Below, in pieces: positions 10,101-18,799 of a DNA stretch of 64,000 bases. Positions within the stretch are counted from its first letter, which is position 1, and each line of letters begins with the position of its first letter. The translations under genes and the position numbers were made by a program. A model generated the notes under the pieces. That model saw only the letters and a program-made list of their open reading frames with translations. It searched no databases and was not told the origin of the DNA. This DNA comes from Riemerella columbina (lineage in GTDB: Bacteria; Bacteroidota; Bacteroidia; Flavobacteriales; Weeksellaceae): assembly GCF_030517065.1 (NCBI RefSeq), contig NZ_CP103950.1, positions 496,001 through 560,000 of the forward strand, in the 5' to 3' direction.

Positions 10101-10136
10101 AAAAACCACTCAATCCAAAAAAAAAGAGTGGTTTTT
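10101..10136 (-). terminator. Terminator between rpmF and accB
   Basis: Perfect 11-bp arms AAAAACCACTC and GAGTGGTTTTT around an A-rich loop. They lie downstream of rpmF and just ahead of accB on the minus strand, so the hairpin should separate the yceD-rpmF transcript from accBC. The run of T after either arm could make it work in both directions. Confidence 0.75.
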
Positions 10137-10168
10137 ATGCATAAAATAATTTTTTTAATCTACAGAGA

Positions 10169-10372
10169 TTAGTTTTCTTCTGTAGTTTCTACTTCTTTTT
10201 CCATTACAACTTTACCTCTATAGTAAAGTTTTCCTTCGTGCCAATGCGCTCTGTGGTAGAGGTGCATTTCGCCTGTAGTAGCATCTTTAGCTAACTGAGG
10301 AACTACCGCCTTGTAGTGGGTTCTTCTTTTATCTCTTCTTGTAGCCGACTGTCTTCTTTTAGGATGTGCCAT
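10169..10372 (-). CDS. rpmF: 50S ribosomal protein L32
   Basis: A small basic ribosomal protein of 67 residues starting [19 protein letters not shown], the diagnostic bL32 start, followed by a conserved HRAHW segment. It lies 33 nt downstream of the DUF177/YceD gene, the arrangement seen in most bacteria. It lacks the zinc-cysteine pairs of some L32 forms. Confidence 0.97.
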   Translation of the reverse strand: MAHPKRRQSATRRDKRRTHYKAVVPQLAKDATTGEMHLYHRAHWHEGKLYYRGKVVMEKEVETTEEN

Positions 10373-10405
10373 TATTACTATTTTTTGATTATCTAAATTT
10401 TATTT

Positions 10406-10945
10406 TTAATTCTTATTTTTCAATTTCTGGAGGGCCGCCCATCGTGGGTCCATTTCCTCCTCATTTTCTATCACTTTCTCTTCTTCAAATTTAGGACTAT
10501 AGCGTTCTAATAGTGCCTCATACTCCTCATTTTCCTCTACATTGGGCGCTATTTTTTTCATCGGGATGGAGAGGATCACCGCTTCATAAATCAGCTGAGC
10601 GACATTAAATTGATAATCCGAAGATGGTATGGTAATCACCTCATCATCAAGCTCATTGTAAGTTTCTCCAAATTTAACCAACACCTTGATGCTGTGCTGG
10701 GTAGGCTGAGAAAAAACCTCGCCGCTGATGTCGCAAACCAAATCTACCTGACCAGAAATGCTAATGAAAAACTCTAAAAAAGAGCTGTGTTTATCCAATA
10801 CAACTTCTGCAGTAATTTTCGGATGGTCAAAATCTACCTCTGTCCCAAATAATTCAAAAAACGCGTTATCTATTTCAAACTCAAATGAATGTTTTCCATT
10901 TTTTAAGCCTGAGAAACTGATATCAAATGCTTTAAAATTTTCCAT
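10406..10945 (-). CDS. YceD/DUF177 family protein
   Basis: A 179-residue acidic protein of the YceD (DUF177) family, which sits upstream of rpmF in most bacteria and is linked to 23S rRNA or ribosome assembly. The segment VDLVCDISGEVFSQP carries the degenerate version of the family's Cys-containing core, and EEEMDPRWAALQKLK near the C-terminus is a family hallmark. The cytoplasmic role is inferred from context and family. Confidence 0.88.
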   Translation of the reverse strand: MENFKAFDISFSGLKNGKHSFEFEIDNAFFELFGTEVDFDHPKITAEVVLDKHSSFLEFFISISGQVDLVCDISGEVFSQPTQHSIKVLVKFGETYNELDDEVITIPSSDYQFNVAQLIYEAVILSIPMKKIAPNVEENEEYEALLERYSPKFEEEKVIENEEEMDPRWAALQKLKNKN

Positions 10946-11031
10946 AAAAAATGGTTTGCAAAAATAAGTTATTTTTTTTATATAACAAAATCTATTTTTG
11001 GTATCTTCAATAAAATTAGATTTTGTGGTGG

Positions 11032-12120
11032 TTAATCTTCCTCTTCTGGCAGGTCTTCATCTACATCTACAATAGCTTTTGAATTTTTAGGAACCAGCCT
11101 ATTTTTCATCAACTCTTGGTACTCTTTTCTATTTTGAAAAATTTTAATCCCTGTAAAAACTGCCTCCTCAAACGAGGTGTGGTCGGCTTTGTTTTTCCCT
11201 GCAATATCATACGCCGTGCCATGATCTGGGGAGGTTCTGATGAAAGGCAAGCCCGCGGTGTAATTAACGCCCTCTTCATACGCAATGGTTTTAAAAGGCG
11301 TAAGACCTTGGTCGTGGTACATAGCGAGCACAGCATCAAACGCCATATATTTTTCAGGTTGGAAGAAACTATCGGCAGGATAAGGACCGAAGGCTAAAAT
11401 GCCCTCATCAAAGCAGGCATTAATGGCAGGAATGATGATGTTTATTTCCTCTTGACCAATGGCACCACCATCTCCAGCGTGGGGGTTAAGCCCCAAGACT
11501 GCAATTTTAGGTCTTTCAATGCAGAAATCTTCCTTTAAAGTTTGGTTTAAAGTTCGAATTTGGCTGATAATCTTATCTTTATTGATGCTTTGTGCCACTT
11601 CGGAAATGGGAATATGGTGTGTAGAAACTGCCACTTTCAGTTGTGGCGTTACTAAAAACATCAAGCCTTTTTTTCCAAATTGTTCTTCTAAAAAGCCCGT
11701 GTGTCCTGCGTGTTTAAAACCTTGTTTTAGCATCTCATCTTTGTTGATGGGCGCTGTGACCATTAGGTCTATTTCGCCTTGTTTTAAGGCTTTGGTGGTG
11801 GCTACTAAAGAGTCTATTGCCATTCGTGTGGATTCTTCGGTAGGAACGCCCAATTCTACATTAACATTGTCTTTCCATAGATTAACGATGTTGATTTTCC
11901 CTGCTGCGGCTTCGCTGGGGTTTTGGATATAATTAAAGTTGGCTTGGATTTTAAAAATGTTTTTTTGGTAAGAAAATAATTTGCCAGAGCCAAAAATAAT
12001 CGGTGTAAAAAAATCGGTAATGGCTTTATCCTTTAATGTTTTCAGGATAATCTCCGGGCCTATGCCGTTGTAGTCGCCTACGGAAATGCCTACCCGTGGT
12101 TTATGGTGCTTAGAACTCAT
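11032..12120 (-). CDS. pdxA: 4-hydroxythreonine-4-phosphate dehydrogenase
   Basis: NAD-dependent, metal-requiring step of de novo pyridoxal-5-phosphate synthesis. The 362-residue protein starts with PRVGISVGDYNGIGPEI and contains the metal-ligand histidine segments KHAGHTGFLEE, VLGLNPHAGDGGAIG and AMYHDQGLTPFK, all diagnostic. The start ATG is at 12120, divergent from ribE. The tail EDLPEEED is an acidic extension of no known function. Confidence 0.96.
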   Translation of the reverse strand: MSSKHHKPRVGISVGDYNGIGPEIILKTLKDKAITDFFTPIIFGSGKLFSYQKNIFKIQANFNYIQNPSEAAAGKINIVNLWKDNVNVELGVPTEESTRMAIDSLVATTKALKQGEIDLMVTAPINKDEMLKQGFKHAGHTGFLEEQFGKKGLMFLVTPQLKVAVSTHHIPISEVAQSINKDKIISQIRTLNQTLKEDFCIERPKIAVLGLNPHAGDGGAIGQEEINIIIPAINACFDEGILAFGPYPADSFFQPEKYMAFDAVLAMYHDQGLTPFKTIAYEEGVNYTAGLPFIRTSPDHGTAYDIAGKNKADHTSFEEAVFTGIKIFQNRKEYQELMKNRLVPKNSKAIVDVDEDLPEEED

Positions 12121-12153
12121 TTTGTATTCGTATCTTTTTATTGCTTATCTTTG
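12121..12153 (+). promoter_or_regulatory. Promoter for ribE
   Basis: TTTG at 12121-12124 and TATCTTTG at 12146-12153 are 21 bp apart, matching the Bacteroidetes -33/-7 layout. The ribE ATG is 37 nt downstream. Confidence 0.6.
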
Positions 12154-12189
12154 TTTTCTAAAGTTACAAATTTAATTAAAAAAAATAAT

Positions 12190-12768
12190 ATGTTTACAGG
12201 AATTGTAGAAGCGGTAGGAAAAGTAGAGAAAATAGAGCGCGAGGAAGCCAATATCCACTTTGCTTTGAGCTGCCCATTCAGTTCAGAATTAAAAATAGAC
12301 CAAAGTTTGGCACATAATGGCTGTTGCCTTACGGTGGTGGCGGTAGAAGGGCATCAATACCGTGTTACTGCGATAGATGAAACGCTCAAAAAAACCAATT
12401 TGGGCAGTTGGCAAGAGGGAACGGTGGTCAATCTGGAGCGCTGTATGCAGATGAATGGGCGTTTAGATGGACATATGGTGCAGGGGCATATTGATGGCAT
12501 CGGTACGGTGAGGACTATTGAGGAAAAGGAAGGCAGCCACCTCATCACCATTGACTATGATGCTGATTTTGTGACCGTGCCACAGGGCTCTATCACTGTT
12601 AATGGCATTAGCCTTACCGTGGCGAAGAGCGAGCCGAAATCTTTTACGGTTGCTATTATTCCATACACTTGGTCGTTCACGAATTTACAATATTTAAAAC
12701 CAGGAGACCGCGTGAATTTAGAGTTTGATATTATCGGAAAATACATCGCGAAATTGCTTCAAAGGTAA
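12190..12768 (+). CDS. ribE: Riboflavin synthase, alpha subunit
   Basis: Dismutates two 6,7-dimethyl-8-ribityllumazine molecules to riboflavin. The 192-residue protein starts with the invariant MFTGIVEAVG and has the two-fold repeated lumazine-binding barrel: HNGCCLTV in the first half, GHMVQGHIDGIG and SITVNGISLTV in the second. I start at 12190 because MFTGIVE is the universal start; upstream in-frame codons are not conserved. No FMN riboswitch is seen ahead of it; a canonical promoter is. Confidence 0.96.
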   Translation: MFTGIVEAVGKVEKIEREEANIHFALSCPFSSELKIDQSLAHNGCCLTVVAVEGHQYRVTAIDETLKKTNLGSWQEGTVVNLERCMQMNGRLDGHMVQGHIDGIGTVRTIEEKEGSHLITIDYDADFVTVPQGSITVNGISLTVAKSEPKSFTVAIIPYTWSFTNLQYLKPGDRVNLEFDIIGKYIAKLLQR

Positions 12769-12774
12769 TCTATT

Positions 12775-14232
12775 ATGCCTAAAACCTATAAAAGTTTCAG
12801 CATCAGAAACCGAATATTCTTCGGGTTTTTATCCATTTGCGTGCTCAGTATGCTGGGCTCGGCTTTTATCTATTATATTATAATAAGTAGGGCTACGCAG
12901 ACGCAGAACAAGATAGAAATGCAGAAAACGGCAGAAATTCTGACCGCCTCTTTGGACTATGCCGTGAGCCGAGATAGCGTAACGCCACAAAACCTAAAAG
13001 AGGTACTGAGGAATAAAATCAAAGAAATTGCGGATATCAACAAACACGATATTGTCATTTATACTTTAGATGGGCATTTTTTGCTCTCTAACAAAACGCC
13101 AGATTTGATCAAGCAAAAGGAAATTCCTACCAAAACGCTTTTGCAAGTCCTTAAATCGGATTCCAGAATAGACATTAAAACCTATGATGCGCAACAGGGC
13201 AGAGCGGTGGTGTCCTCTTATATCTTACTGAAAAACAACATTTTTGAGCCCATAGGCGTGGTATATTACCCTTCTTACCACAGCGCCAGCCTTTATCGTG
13301 ATGTTTTGGAGGATTACCTTAGTAATATTTTGATTTTTAATGTGATCCTGATTTTTACCAGTGTCCTTTTGAGCTGGATAATTTCTAAAAGAATCACGAG
13401 GAATTTAACGGAAATTTCAGAAAGTATCAAGCGTATTAGTTTGTTTAATAGGGAGTTAACGCCTATTAAGTATAACCGAAGAGATGAGTTGGGGATTTTG
13501 ATAAAATCGTATAATAATTTGGTGTTGCAGATTGATGGACAAAAGGAGAGGCTGTCTCATATTGAAAAGGAAACCGCATGGCGAGAGATGGCGAAGCAGG
13601 TAGCCCACGAGGTGAAAAATCCACTCACGCCAATGAAACTTTTAATGCAAAATTTTGAACGAAAATTCAATCCTCAAGACCCCGAAGCCGAGACCAAAGT
13701 GAAGGAATTAAGCGAGTCTATCATCAGTCAGATTGATATTATTTCTAAGGTGGCCACGGCGTTTTCAGAGTTTGCCAAACTACCGAAGAGGGAAGATGAA
13801 CAGCTCAACCTCAATGAAGAAATCAAGAACATCATCACTTTGTTTGATGATAGGAATATCTTTTTCCACGCCAACCAACCAGCGGTGCTTTATCAGATGG
13901 ACAAAACTTATTTTACACGGATTTTGAACAATCTAATCACCAATGCCATCCAAGCGGAGCACGAGGCGCGCCAACTCATCATCAATGTTGATTTGGAAAA
14001 TAGACACAGCCAAGTGAGAATTACGGTGGAGGACAATGGTACGGGCATCACGGAGGACAAAATCAACCATATTTTTGAACCTAATTTCACTTCTAAAAAC
14101 AGTGGAATGGGCTTAGGTTTGACTATGGTTAAGAAAATGATTGAAGATTATCAAGGTTCCATAGAGGTCAAAACGCAGGTGGGCAGAGGTACGAAATTTA
14201 TCATCAACCTTCCGAAAAATGCGTCCGCTTAA
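12775..14232 (+). CDS. Membrane sensor histidine kinase (NtrY-like)
   Basis: A 485-residue sensor kinase. Membrane helices are at about residues 13-37 and 182-204, with a periplasmic sensor of about 140 residues between them, then a HAMP segment (SKRITRNLTEISESIKRIS). The H-box is QVAHEVKNPLTPMK (phospho-acceptor H278), the N-box LNNLITNAIQAEHE, with G-boxes VEDNGTGI and GMGLGLTMVKKM. The H-box pattern KNPLTPM is typical of NtrY-type kinases. No response regulator is adjacent, so the partner and signal are unknown. The 3' end overlaps trmN6 by 14 nt. Confidence 0.9.
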   Translation: MPKTYKSFSIRNRIFFGFLSICVLSMLGSAFIYYIIISRATQTQNKIEMQKTAEILTASLDYAVSRDSVTPQNLKEVLRNKIKEIADINKHDIVIYTLDGHFLLSNKTPDLIKQKEIPTKTLLQVLKSDSRIDIKTYDAQQGRAVVSSYILLKNNIFEPIGVVYYPSYHSASLYRDVLEDYLSNILIFNVILIFTSVLLSWIISKRITRNLTEISESIKRISLFNRELTPIKYNRRDELGILIKSYNNLVLQIDGQKERLSHIEKETAWREMAKQVAHEVKNPLTPMKLLMQNFERKFNPQDPEAETKVKELSESIISQIDIISKVATAFSEFAKLPKREDEQLNLNEEIKNIITLFDDRNIFFHANQPAVLYQMDKTYFTRILNNLITNAIQAEHEARQLIINVDLENRHSQVRITVEDNGTGITEDKINHIFEPNFTSKNSGMGLGLTMVKKMIEDYQGSIEVKTQVGRGTKFIINLPKNASA

Positions 14233-14935
14233 ACCATTTCAGTTTAAAGAATTTGCCATCCAGCAATCTGCGGCGGTGTTTCGTGTGGGGACAGATGCCG
14301 TGTTGTTGGGTGCTTTGGGGTTGGCAACTCGTTCTTGCCGAGGGCAGTTGTTGGAAATTGGAACGGGGACAGGCGTGGTGGCTTTAATGTTGGCACAGCG
14401 TTTCCCAGAGGCGGAAATTACCGCAATAGATGTTAATCCAGAGGCGGTGGCTTTGGCACAACTTAATTTTCAAAATAGCCCTTATCATTTGAGATTGAAG
14501 GCAATAGAGGTTGATTTTAAGGCTTTTAATCCACCACAGAGGTTTGATTTCATCGTGTGTAATCCACCGTATTTTGAACCCAATGCTTCCGAAAAAGATG
14601 TCTTGGCAAGGCAAAAAACGGCTTTAGACTTTGATGATTTATTGCAAAATTCAGCGCGGATATTATCCGATGATGGTGTGCTGAGTGTGATTATTCCTGC
14701 CGATTTTAAAACCGATTTTGAGCGAAAAGCCTCTGTAAATAAGCTCTATCTCCAGAGTGAAGTTTTGATTAAAGGCATTGAAACCGCCTCAAAAATTAAA
14801 AGGGTTATTTTGGAATTTTCAAAACAACCGCAATCCTTGATGACTGAACATTTTGTGATAGAAAAAAGCCCGAGACAATACTCGGACCAATATTTGGAAG
14901 CCACGCGGGATTTCCATTGCTTTAAAACATCTTAA
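14219..14935 (+). CDS. trmN6: tRNA1(Val) (adenine(37)-N6)-methyltransferase
   Basis: SAM-dependent N6-adenine methyltransferase of the YfiC/TrmN6 type, 238 residues. Motif I is LLEIGTGTGVVALMLAQ, and the catalytic adenine-methyltransferase motif is FIVCNPPYFEP. The start FQFKEFAIQQSAAVFRVGTDAVLLGA is diagnostic for the family. It overlaps the histidine kinase gene by 14 nt and converges on ftsE with a single-base gap. Confidence 0.9.
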   Translation: MRPLKPFQFKEFAIQQSAAVFRVGTDAVLLGALGLATRSCRGQLLEIGTGTGVVALMLAQRFPEAEITAIDVNPEAVALAQLNFQNSPYHLRLKAIEVDFKAFNPPQRFDFIVCNPPYFEPNASEKDVLARQKTALDFDDLLQNSARILSDDGVLSVIIPADFKTDFERKASVNKLYLQSEVLIKGIETASKIKRVILEFSKQPQSLMTEHFVIEKSPRQYSDQYLEATRDFHCFKTS

Positions 14936-14936
14936 A

Positions 14937-15647
14937 TTATTCAAAAAGTTCCGCCGTATCCAGCACGGAGACTTTGCCTCGGTTGCAGCGGATCGCCTCG
15001 CCAGGGAAGTTCTGTATCATATGATAATCGTGGGTCGCCATCACAACGGTGGCGTTATTTTCTTGTGCCACTTGCTTCAGTAGCGTCATAATATCATTGG
15101 AAGTTTCGGGGTCTAAATTCCCTGTTGGTTCATCGGCTAAAATCAGTGAAGGGTGGTTCAGAAGAGCTCTCGCGATAGCAATACGCTGTTGCTCGCCACC
15201 AGAGAGTTCGTGAGGCATTTTATGCTTTTTGGTCTTCATACCCACGCTGGAAAGCACCTCGTTAATTCGGTCTTCCATTTTCTTTTTGTCGCTCCAGCCT
15301 GTGGCTTTCAGAACGAAAAGTAGATTTTTCTCCACATTTCGGTCGGTAAGGAGTTGGAAATCTTGGAATACAATACCGAGTTTTCTTCTCAAATTAGGAA
15401 TATCGGAAGTTCTTAAGGTGGCTAAATCAAAGCCGACCACATTGCCACGCCCTTCTTTTAGTGGAAGATGACCGTAGAGAACTTTTAATAGGGAGCTTTT
15501 ACCAGAGCCTGTTTTCCCGATGAGGTAACAGAAGCGACCTTTTTTGATATCCAAATTGACATCATCTAAAACAGTAAAGTTTTTCTGAACAATTTTAGCA
15601 TTCCTTAGCGTGATGATGCTCTCTTCCTCGTGGTTGTGTTGTGACAT
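14937..15647 (-). CDS. ftsE: Cell-division ABC transporter ATP-binding protein
   Basis: A 236-residue ABC ATPase. Walker A is GKTGSGKSS at about residues 44-52, the Q-loop follows VFQDFQLL, the signature is LSGGEQQR and Walker B LILADEP. The combination [15 protein letters not shown] and TGNLDPETS fits FtsE, partner of FtsX in activating septal peptidoglycan hydrolases. ftsX is not in the window neighbourhood, so a LolD-like role cannot be fully excluded. Confidence 0.85.
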   Translation of the reverse strand: MSQHNHEEESIITLRNAKIVQKNFTVLDDVNLDIKKGRFCYLIGKTGSGKSSLLKVLYGHLPLKEGRGNVVGFDLATLRTSDIPNLRRKLGIVFQDFQLLTDRNVEKNLLFVLKATGWSDKKKMEDRINEVLSSVGMKTKKHKMPHELSGGEQQRIAIARALLNHPSLILADEPTGNLDPETSNDIMTLLKQVAQENNATVVMATHDYHMIQNFPGEAIRCNRGKVSVLDTAELFE

Positions 15648-15811
15648 TGTTATCGTGCTATATTGAGTTGATTAAAAAACGATCCTTTTTGGAGATTCAA
15701 AAATAAGAAAAACTTTTGAAGTAGAGCGTTTTTTGGCAAATTTTAACAACAAAAAATGCTCAGAAATGATTTTATTTCCAAGCACTTTAGTTTTTTAGGG
15801 TATAATCAATC

Positions 15812-15967
15812 TTATCTCTTAGCGCGAGATACACTTACAGTAAGTCTTTTTCTACCTTTGGCTCTTCTTGCCGCTAACACGCGTCTTCCGTTTGGCGTTG
15901 ACATTCTTTCACGGAAACCGTGCTTATTTCTTTTCTTTCTCTCTGATGGTTGGAATGTTCTTTTCAT
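15812..15967 (-). CDS. rpmH: 50S ribosomal protein L34
   Basis: A 51-residue ORF read directly from the minus strand. It starts [20 protein letters not shown] and contains [20 protein letters not shown], the unmistakable bL34 sequence; it ends in SRAKR. It is too short for many gene callers. It stands alone between ftsE and the divergent nrnA gene. The rnpA/dnaA neighbourhood common elsewhere is absent, as usual in Bacteroidetes. Confidence 0.97.
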   Translation of the reverse strand: MKRTFQPSERKKRNKHGFRERMSTPNGRRVLAARRAKGRKRLTVSVSRAKR

Positions 15968-16107
15968 TACAGTCTTATATTATAGGTCAGTAATTATACT
16001 TCTTAATTTTCAGATTGCAAAGATAGGATAATTTTTAAAACCTACAAACTTATTTTTAGTTTTTTCTTTTTTATTTACAATTCTTCTTTTTTCTGTCGGC
16101 TTTGCTG

Positions 16108-16115
16108 TATCTTTG
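16108..16115 (+). promoter_or_regulatory. Candidate -7 element for nrnA
   Basis: TATCTTTG fits TAnnTTTG, 26 nt before the nrnA ATG. No clear -33 element is seen at 19-21 bp. Confidence 0.45.
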
Positions 16116-16140
16116 TTGCCCCAAAATAAACCAGATTCAA

Positions 16141-17151
16141 ATGTTTACACCTCAAGAAATTTCAACGATAAAATCATTATTAGTACCGCAGAGCAAGGTG
16201 GTCATCATCACCCATTATAACCCAGATGGTGATGCTATAGGCTCCAGCCTTGGGCTTAAACACTTCCTACGAACACTGGATATAGAGGCGGAAGTGATTG
16301 TCCCCAACGATTTTCCGAAATTTCTAAAATGGATGCCAGAGGCAAAAAAAATTACAGTAGCGGAATGGAAGAAGAAAAAATCTTCAGAGCTGATTCGCCA
16401 CGCAGATGTGGTATTTTGCTTAGATTTTAACACCCTTTCCAGAATTGGTGCAGTGGGCGAGTGGGTGGCAGCAACCAAAGCCGTAAAAGTGCTCATAGAC
16501 CACCACCAACAGCCAGATGCGTTTGATTTTGTTTATTCTGATACTTCCATCCCTGCCACATCGCAGATGGTATACCATTTTATTGAAGCGCTGGGCGGTG
16601 TAGATCGGGTTAACCAAGAGGTAGCGAGCTGTCTCTACACTGGGATTATGACGGATACAGGCGGTTTTAGATTCCGCTCTACCAGTGCTACCACTCACAG
16701 GATTATTGCCCATTTAATAGAACACGGCGCCGACCCTGCAACCATTTCTTCCAACACTTGGGATACCAATTCTCTGTCCAGACTACAGCTTTTAGCATTG
16801 GTGCTGGGGCGTATAGAATTGGTAAAAAATGGTGAAGTAGCGATAATTTGGCTCAAGCGTGAGGAACTGAAAGCTTACGGCTTCCAAAAAGGCGATACAG
16901 ATGGTTTTGTCAATTATGGATTGAGCATTTTGGGAACTAAGATGGCGGCGTTTTTTATGGAAGATTTATATGAAGATTTTATCAAAATATCATTCAGAAG
17001 CAAAGGCGATGTAGATGTGAACCAACTGGCGCGCCAATATTTTAATGGAGGTGGGCACATCAATGCTGCAGGTGGCAAATACTATAAAACGATAGAAGAA
17101 ACGATAGAAGATTTTAAAGAATGCGTAGAGCGTGAGGATTTTACTTTTTAG
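16141..17151 (+). CDS. nrnA: DHH-family phosphoesterase (NrnA-like nanoRNase/pAp phosphatase)
   Basis: A 336-residue DHH/DHHA1 phosphoesterase. Metal-binding motifs are NPDGDAIGSSLG, VFCLDFN, the signature DHHQQPD, and MTDTGGFRFRSTS. The C-terminal DHHA1 substrate motif is FNGGGHINAAGG. This set is typical of NrnA, which degrades 2-5 nt RNAs and 3'-phosphoadenosine-5'-phosphate. I use the ATG at 16141 (MFTPQEI); in-frame codons upstream lie within the promoter. A strong terminator follows. Confidence 0.9.
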   Translation: MFTPQEISTIKSLLVPQSKVVIITHYNPDGDAIGSSLGLKHFLRTLDIEAEVIVPNDFPKFLKWMPEAKKITVAEWKKKKSSELIRHADVVFCLDFNTLSRIGAVGEWVAATKAVKVLIDHHQQPDAFDFVYSDTSIPATSQMVYHFIEALGGVDRVNQEVASCLYTGIMTDTGGFRFRSTSATTHRIIAHLIEHGADPATISSNTWDTNSLSRLQLLALVLGRIELVKNGEVAIIWLKREELKAYGFQKGDTDGFVNYGLSILGTKMAAFFMEDLYEDFIKISFRSKGDVDVNQLARQYFNGGGHINAAGGKYYKTIEETIEDFKECVEREDFTF

Positions 17152-17178
17152 AATTTAATTTTTGATCAAAAAAATAAA

Positions 17179-17207
17179 AGGAGCTGATTGATAGCTCCTT
17201 TTTTTTA
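17179..17207 (+). terminator. Terminator after nrnA
   Basis: Perfect 7-bp arms AGGAGCT and AGCTCCT with a 7-nt loop, followed by a run of T. An A-rich stretch on the other side suggests it also ends the convergent DyP peroxidase transcript. Confidence 0.85.
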
Positions 17208-17210
17208 TTT

Positions 17211-18146
17211 CTACTCTGCAAAATCTTCTAACATATCCAGCGTAGGGACAAAGAAGAGCGTGCCTGTTTGGGCGGTGCTGAAGTCCAAAATGCGGTCGTA
17301 GTTGCCTACTGGGTCGCCGATGAACATATGCTCCAGCATCTTTTGTACCGTGCTAAAAGTATTGGCATAAGCAATAAAATAAGTACCCACCTCGCCTTTG
17401 GCAGGGTTCCCGAATGGCATATTATCTCGGATAACTTTCAGTTCCTCGCCGTTGTCGCCTTCTATATTGGTTAGGGCGATGTGCGAGTTAGTCGGCTTGA
17501 CCTCATCAGACATCTCAATATCGTTCTGTTTGCTGCGCCCAATCACTTTCTCTTGTTCTTCTATGGAAAGGCTGTCCCACGCCAACATATTGTGCAGGTA
17601 TTTTTGAACAAAAAGATAACTTCCACCTTGATATTCAGGGTCCTCTGCACCCACTTTCGCAAAGAAATCTCGGTCTTCACCTTTGGGATTCTCGGTGCCA
17701 TCTACGAAGCCTAAAATAGAGCGTCCATCCCAATATCTAAAGCCTTGCACATCTACAATACACTCCGCAACGGGGGTGAGGAGTTTGGTAATTTCCATCG
17801 CCATATCAAAACAAAGGCTCGTAGAATCTGCTCTTAGGTGGAGGTGTAAATCACCAGGGGTAGCCACCGCGGTATAAGGGTTACCTTTGATTTCCTCAAA
17901 CGGTTTCAGCTCTTTGGGTAGTGGCGTAGGCAGTTGGAGTTTCTGCCACGCTTCCGCACCGATGCCCAGCACGCAACTGACATTACCGTTAGGAAATCGG
18001 GTAGAGGTGGAGTTGTTAAGGTTGATTACCAGCGTGCATAAATTTTGAAACGCTTCTTGGTATGGCGTTCCTTCTTTAAGTTGCCAAACCATAAAAATGG
18101 TATTTTTATTCGGGTAATCGGTTACATTTTGAGAAACTGTACTCAT
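17211..18146 (-). CDS. DyP-type peroxidase
   Basis: A 311-residue heme peroxidase of the dye-decolourising family. The distal GxxDG motif is GFVDGTENPKG (catalytic D149), the proximal heme ligand is probably H222 in SHIALTNI, and the distal arginine is R240 in IRDNMPFG. No Tat or Sec signal is visible, so it is cytoplasmic or encapsulin-loaded; the C-terminal tail shows no clear encapsulin-targeting motif. It lies 17 nt downstream of marC on the same strand. Confidence 0.93.
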   Translation of the reverse strand: MSTVSQNVTDYPNKNTIFMVWQLKEGTPYQEAFQNLCTLVINLNNSTSTRFPNGNVSCVLGIGAEAWQKLQLPTPLPKELKPFEEIKGNPYTAVATPGDLHLHLRADSTSLCFDMAMEITKLLTPVAECIVDVQGFRYWDGRSILGFVDGTENPKGEDRDFFAKVGAEDPEYQGGSYLFVQKYLHNMLAWDSLSIEEQEKVIGRSKQNDIEMSDEVKPTNSHIALTNIEGDNGEELKVIRDNMPFGNPAKGEVGTYFIAYANTFSTVQKMLEHMFIGDPVGNYDRILDFSTAQTGTLFFVPTLDMLEDFAE

Positions 18147-18163
18147 AAGATTATTTTTTTGAT

Positions 18164-18778
18164 TTAAAATGCTAATTTAATACCGGCAATCACCATTCCA
18201 GTCCCCATAATGGCTAATATAAGCCCCATTATTTTATCTAAAACGCTGATGACATTATGCCCTAATTTCGCTACGATGAAATCTCCAGAGCGTAGGGAAA
18301 AATAATTGATAATGATGACCACCAAACTCACCACAGCAACTACAATCAGGTGGGTAAAAGTGGTGTTAGAAACAAAATCCATAGCGGTAACAATGGTGCC
18401 AGGGCCTGCCAGAAGCGGAATGGCTAAAGGAGAAATAGCGATGTTGCTGTCTACCACAGGCGGCGTGTCTCCTGTATTTTTGATGTTAGAAGACTTGGAC
18501 TGCAGCATATCAAAACCGATTTTGAAAATCAGTAAACCGCCAGTAATTTTGAACGCAGGGATGGTAATCCCAAAAATGGAAAAAATAAATTTCCCCAAGA
18601 GAACAAAACCCACCAAAATCACAAAAGCCACAATACAGGCTTTCTTCGCGATGGCAGCTTGTTTATCGGCAGGATAATTGCCCACCAAGCCTAAAAAAGC
18701 GGGGATGTTAGCAATAGGGTTCATCATCGCGATAAGCCCTGTAAATACGGATAATGAGAAAGTTAGAATGTCGTTCAT
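18164..18778 (-). CDS. MarC family integral membrane protein
   Basis: A 204-residue protein with six predicted membrane helices, of the MarC/UPF0056 family. Hallmarks are the N-terminal GLIAMMNPIANIPAFLGL, the central ISPLAIPLLAGPGTIVTA and the C-terminal LDKIMGLILAIMGTGMVI. The transported substrate is unknown for the family; it is not a proven drug exporter. Confidence 0.9.
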   Translation of the reverse strand: MNDILTFSLSVFTGLIAMMNPIANIPAFLGLVGNYPADKQAAIAKKACIVAFVILVGFVLLGKFIFSIFGITIPAFKITGGLLIFKIGFDMLQSKSSNIKNTGDTPPVVDSNIAISPLAIPLLAGPGTIVTAMDFVSNTTFTHLIVVAVVSLVVIIINYFSLRSGDFIVAKLGHNVISVLDKIMGLILAIMGTGMVIAGIKLAF

Positions 18779-18799
18779 AATTATTTATTTTTGATGAAG

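Noticed and set aside
17161-17170. TTTGATCAAA as an FNR site
   Set aside because: The half-sites touch without the N4 spacing, and it lies at the end of a gene next to a terminator.
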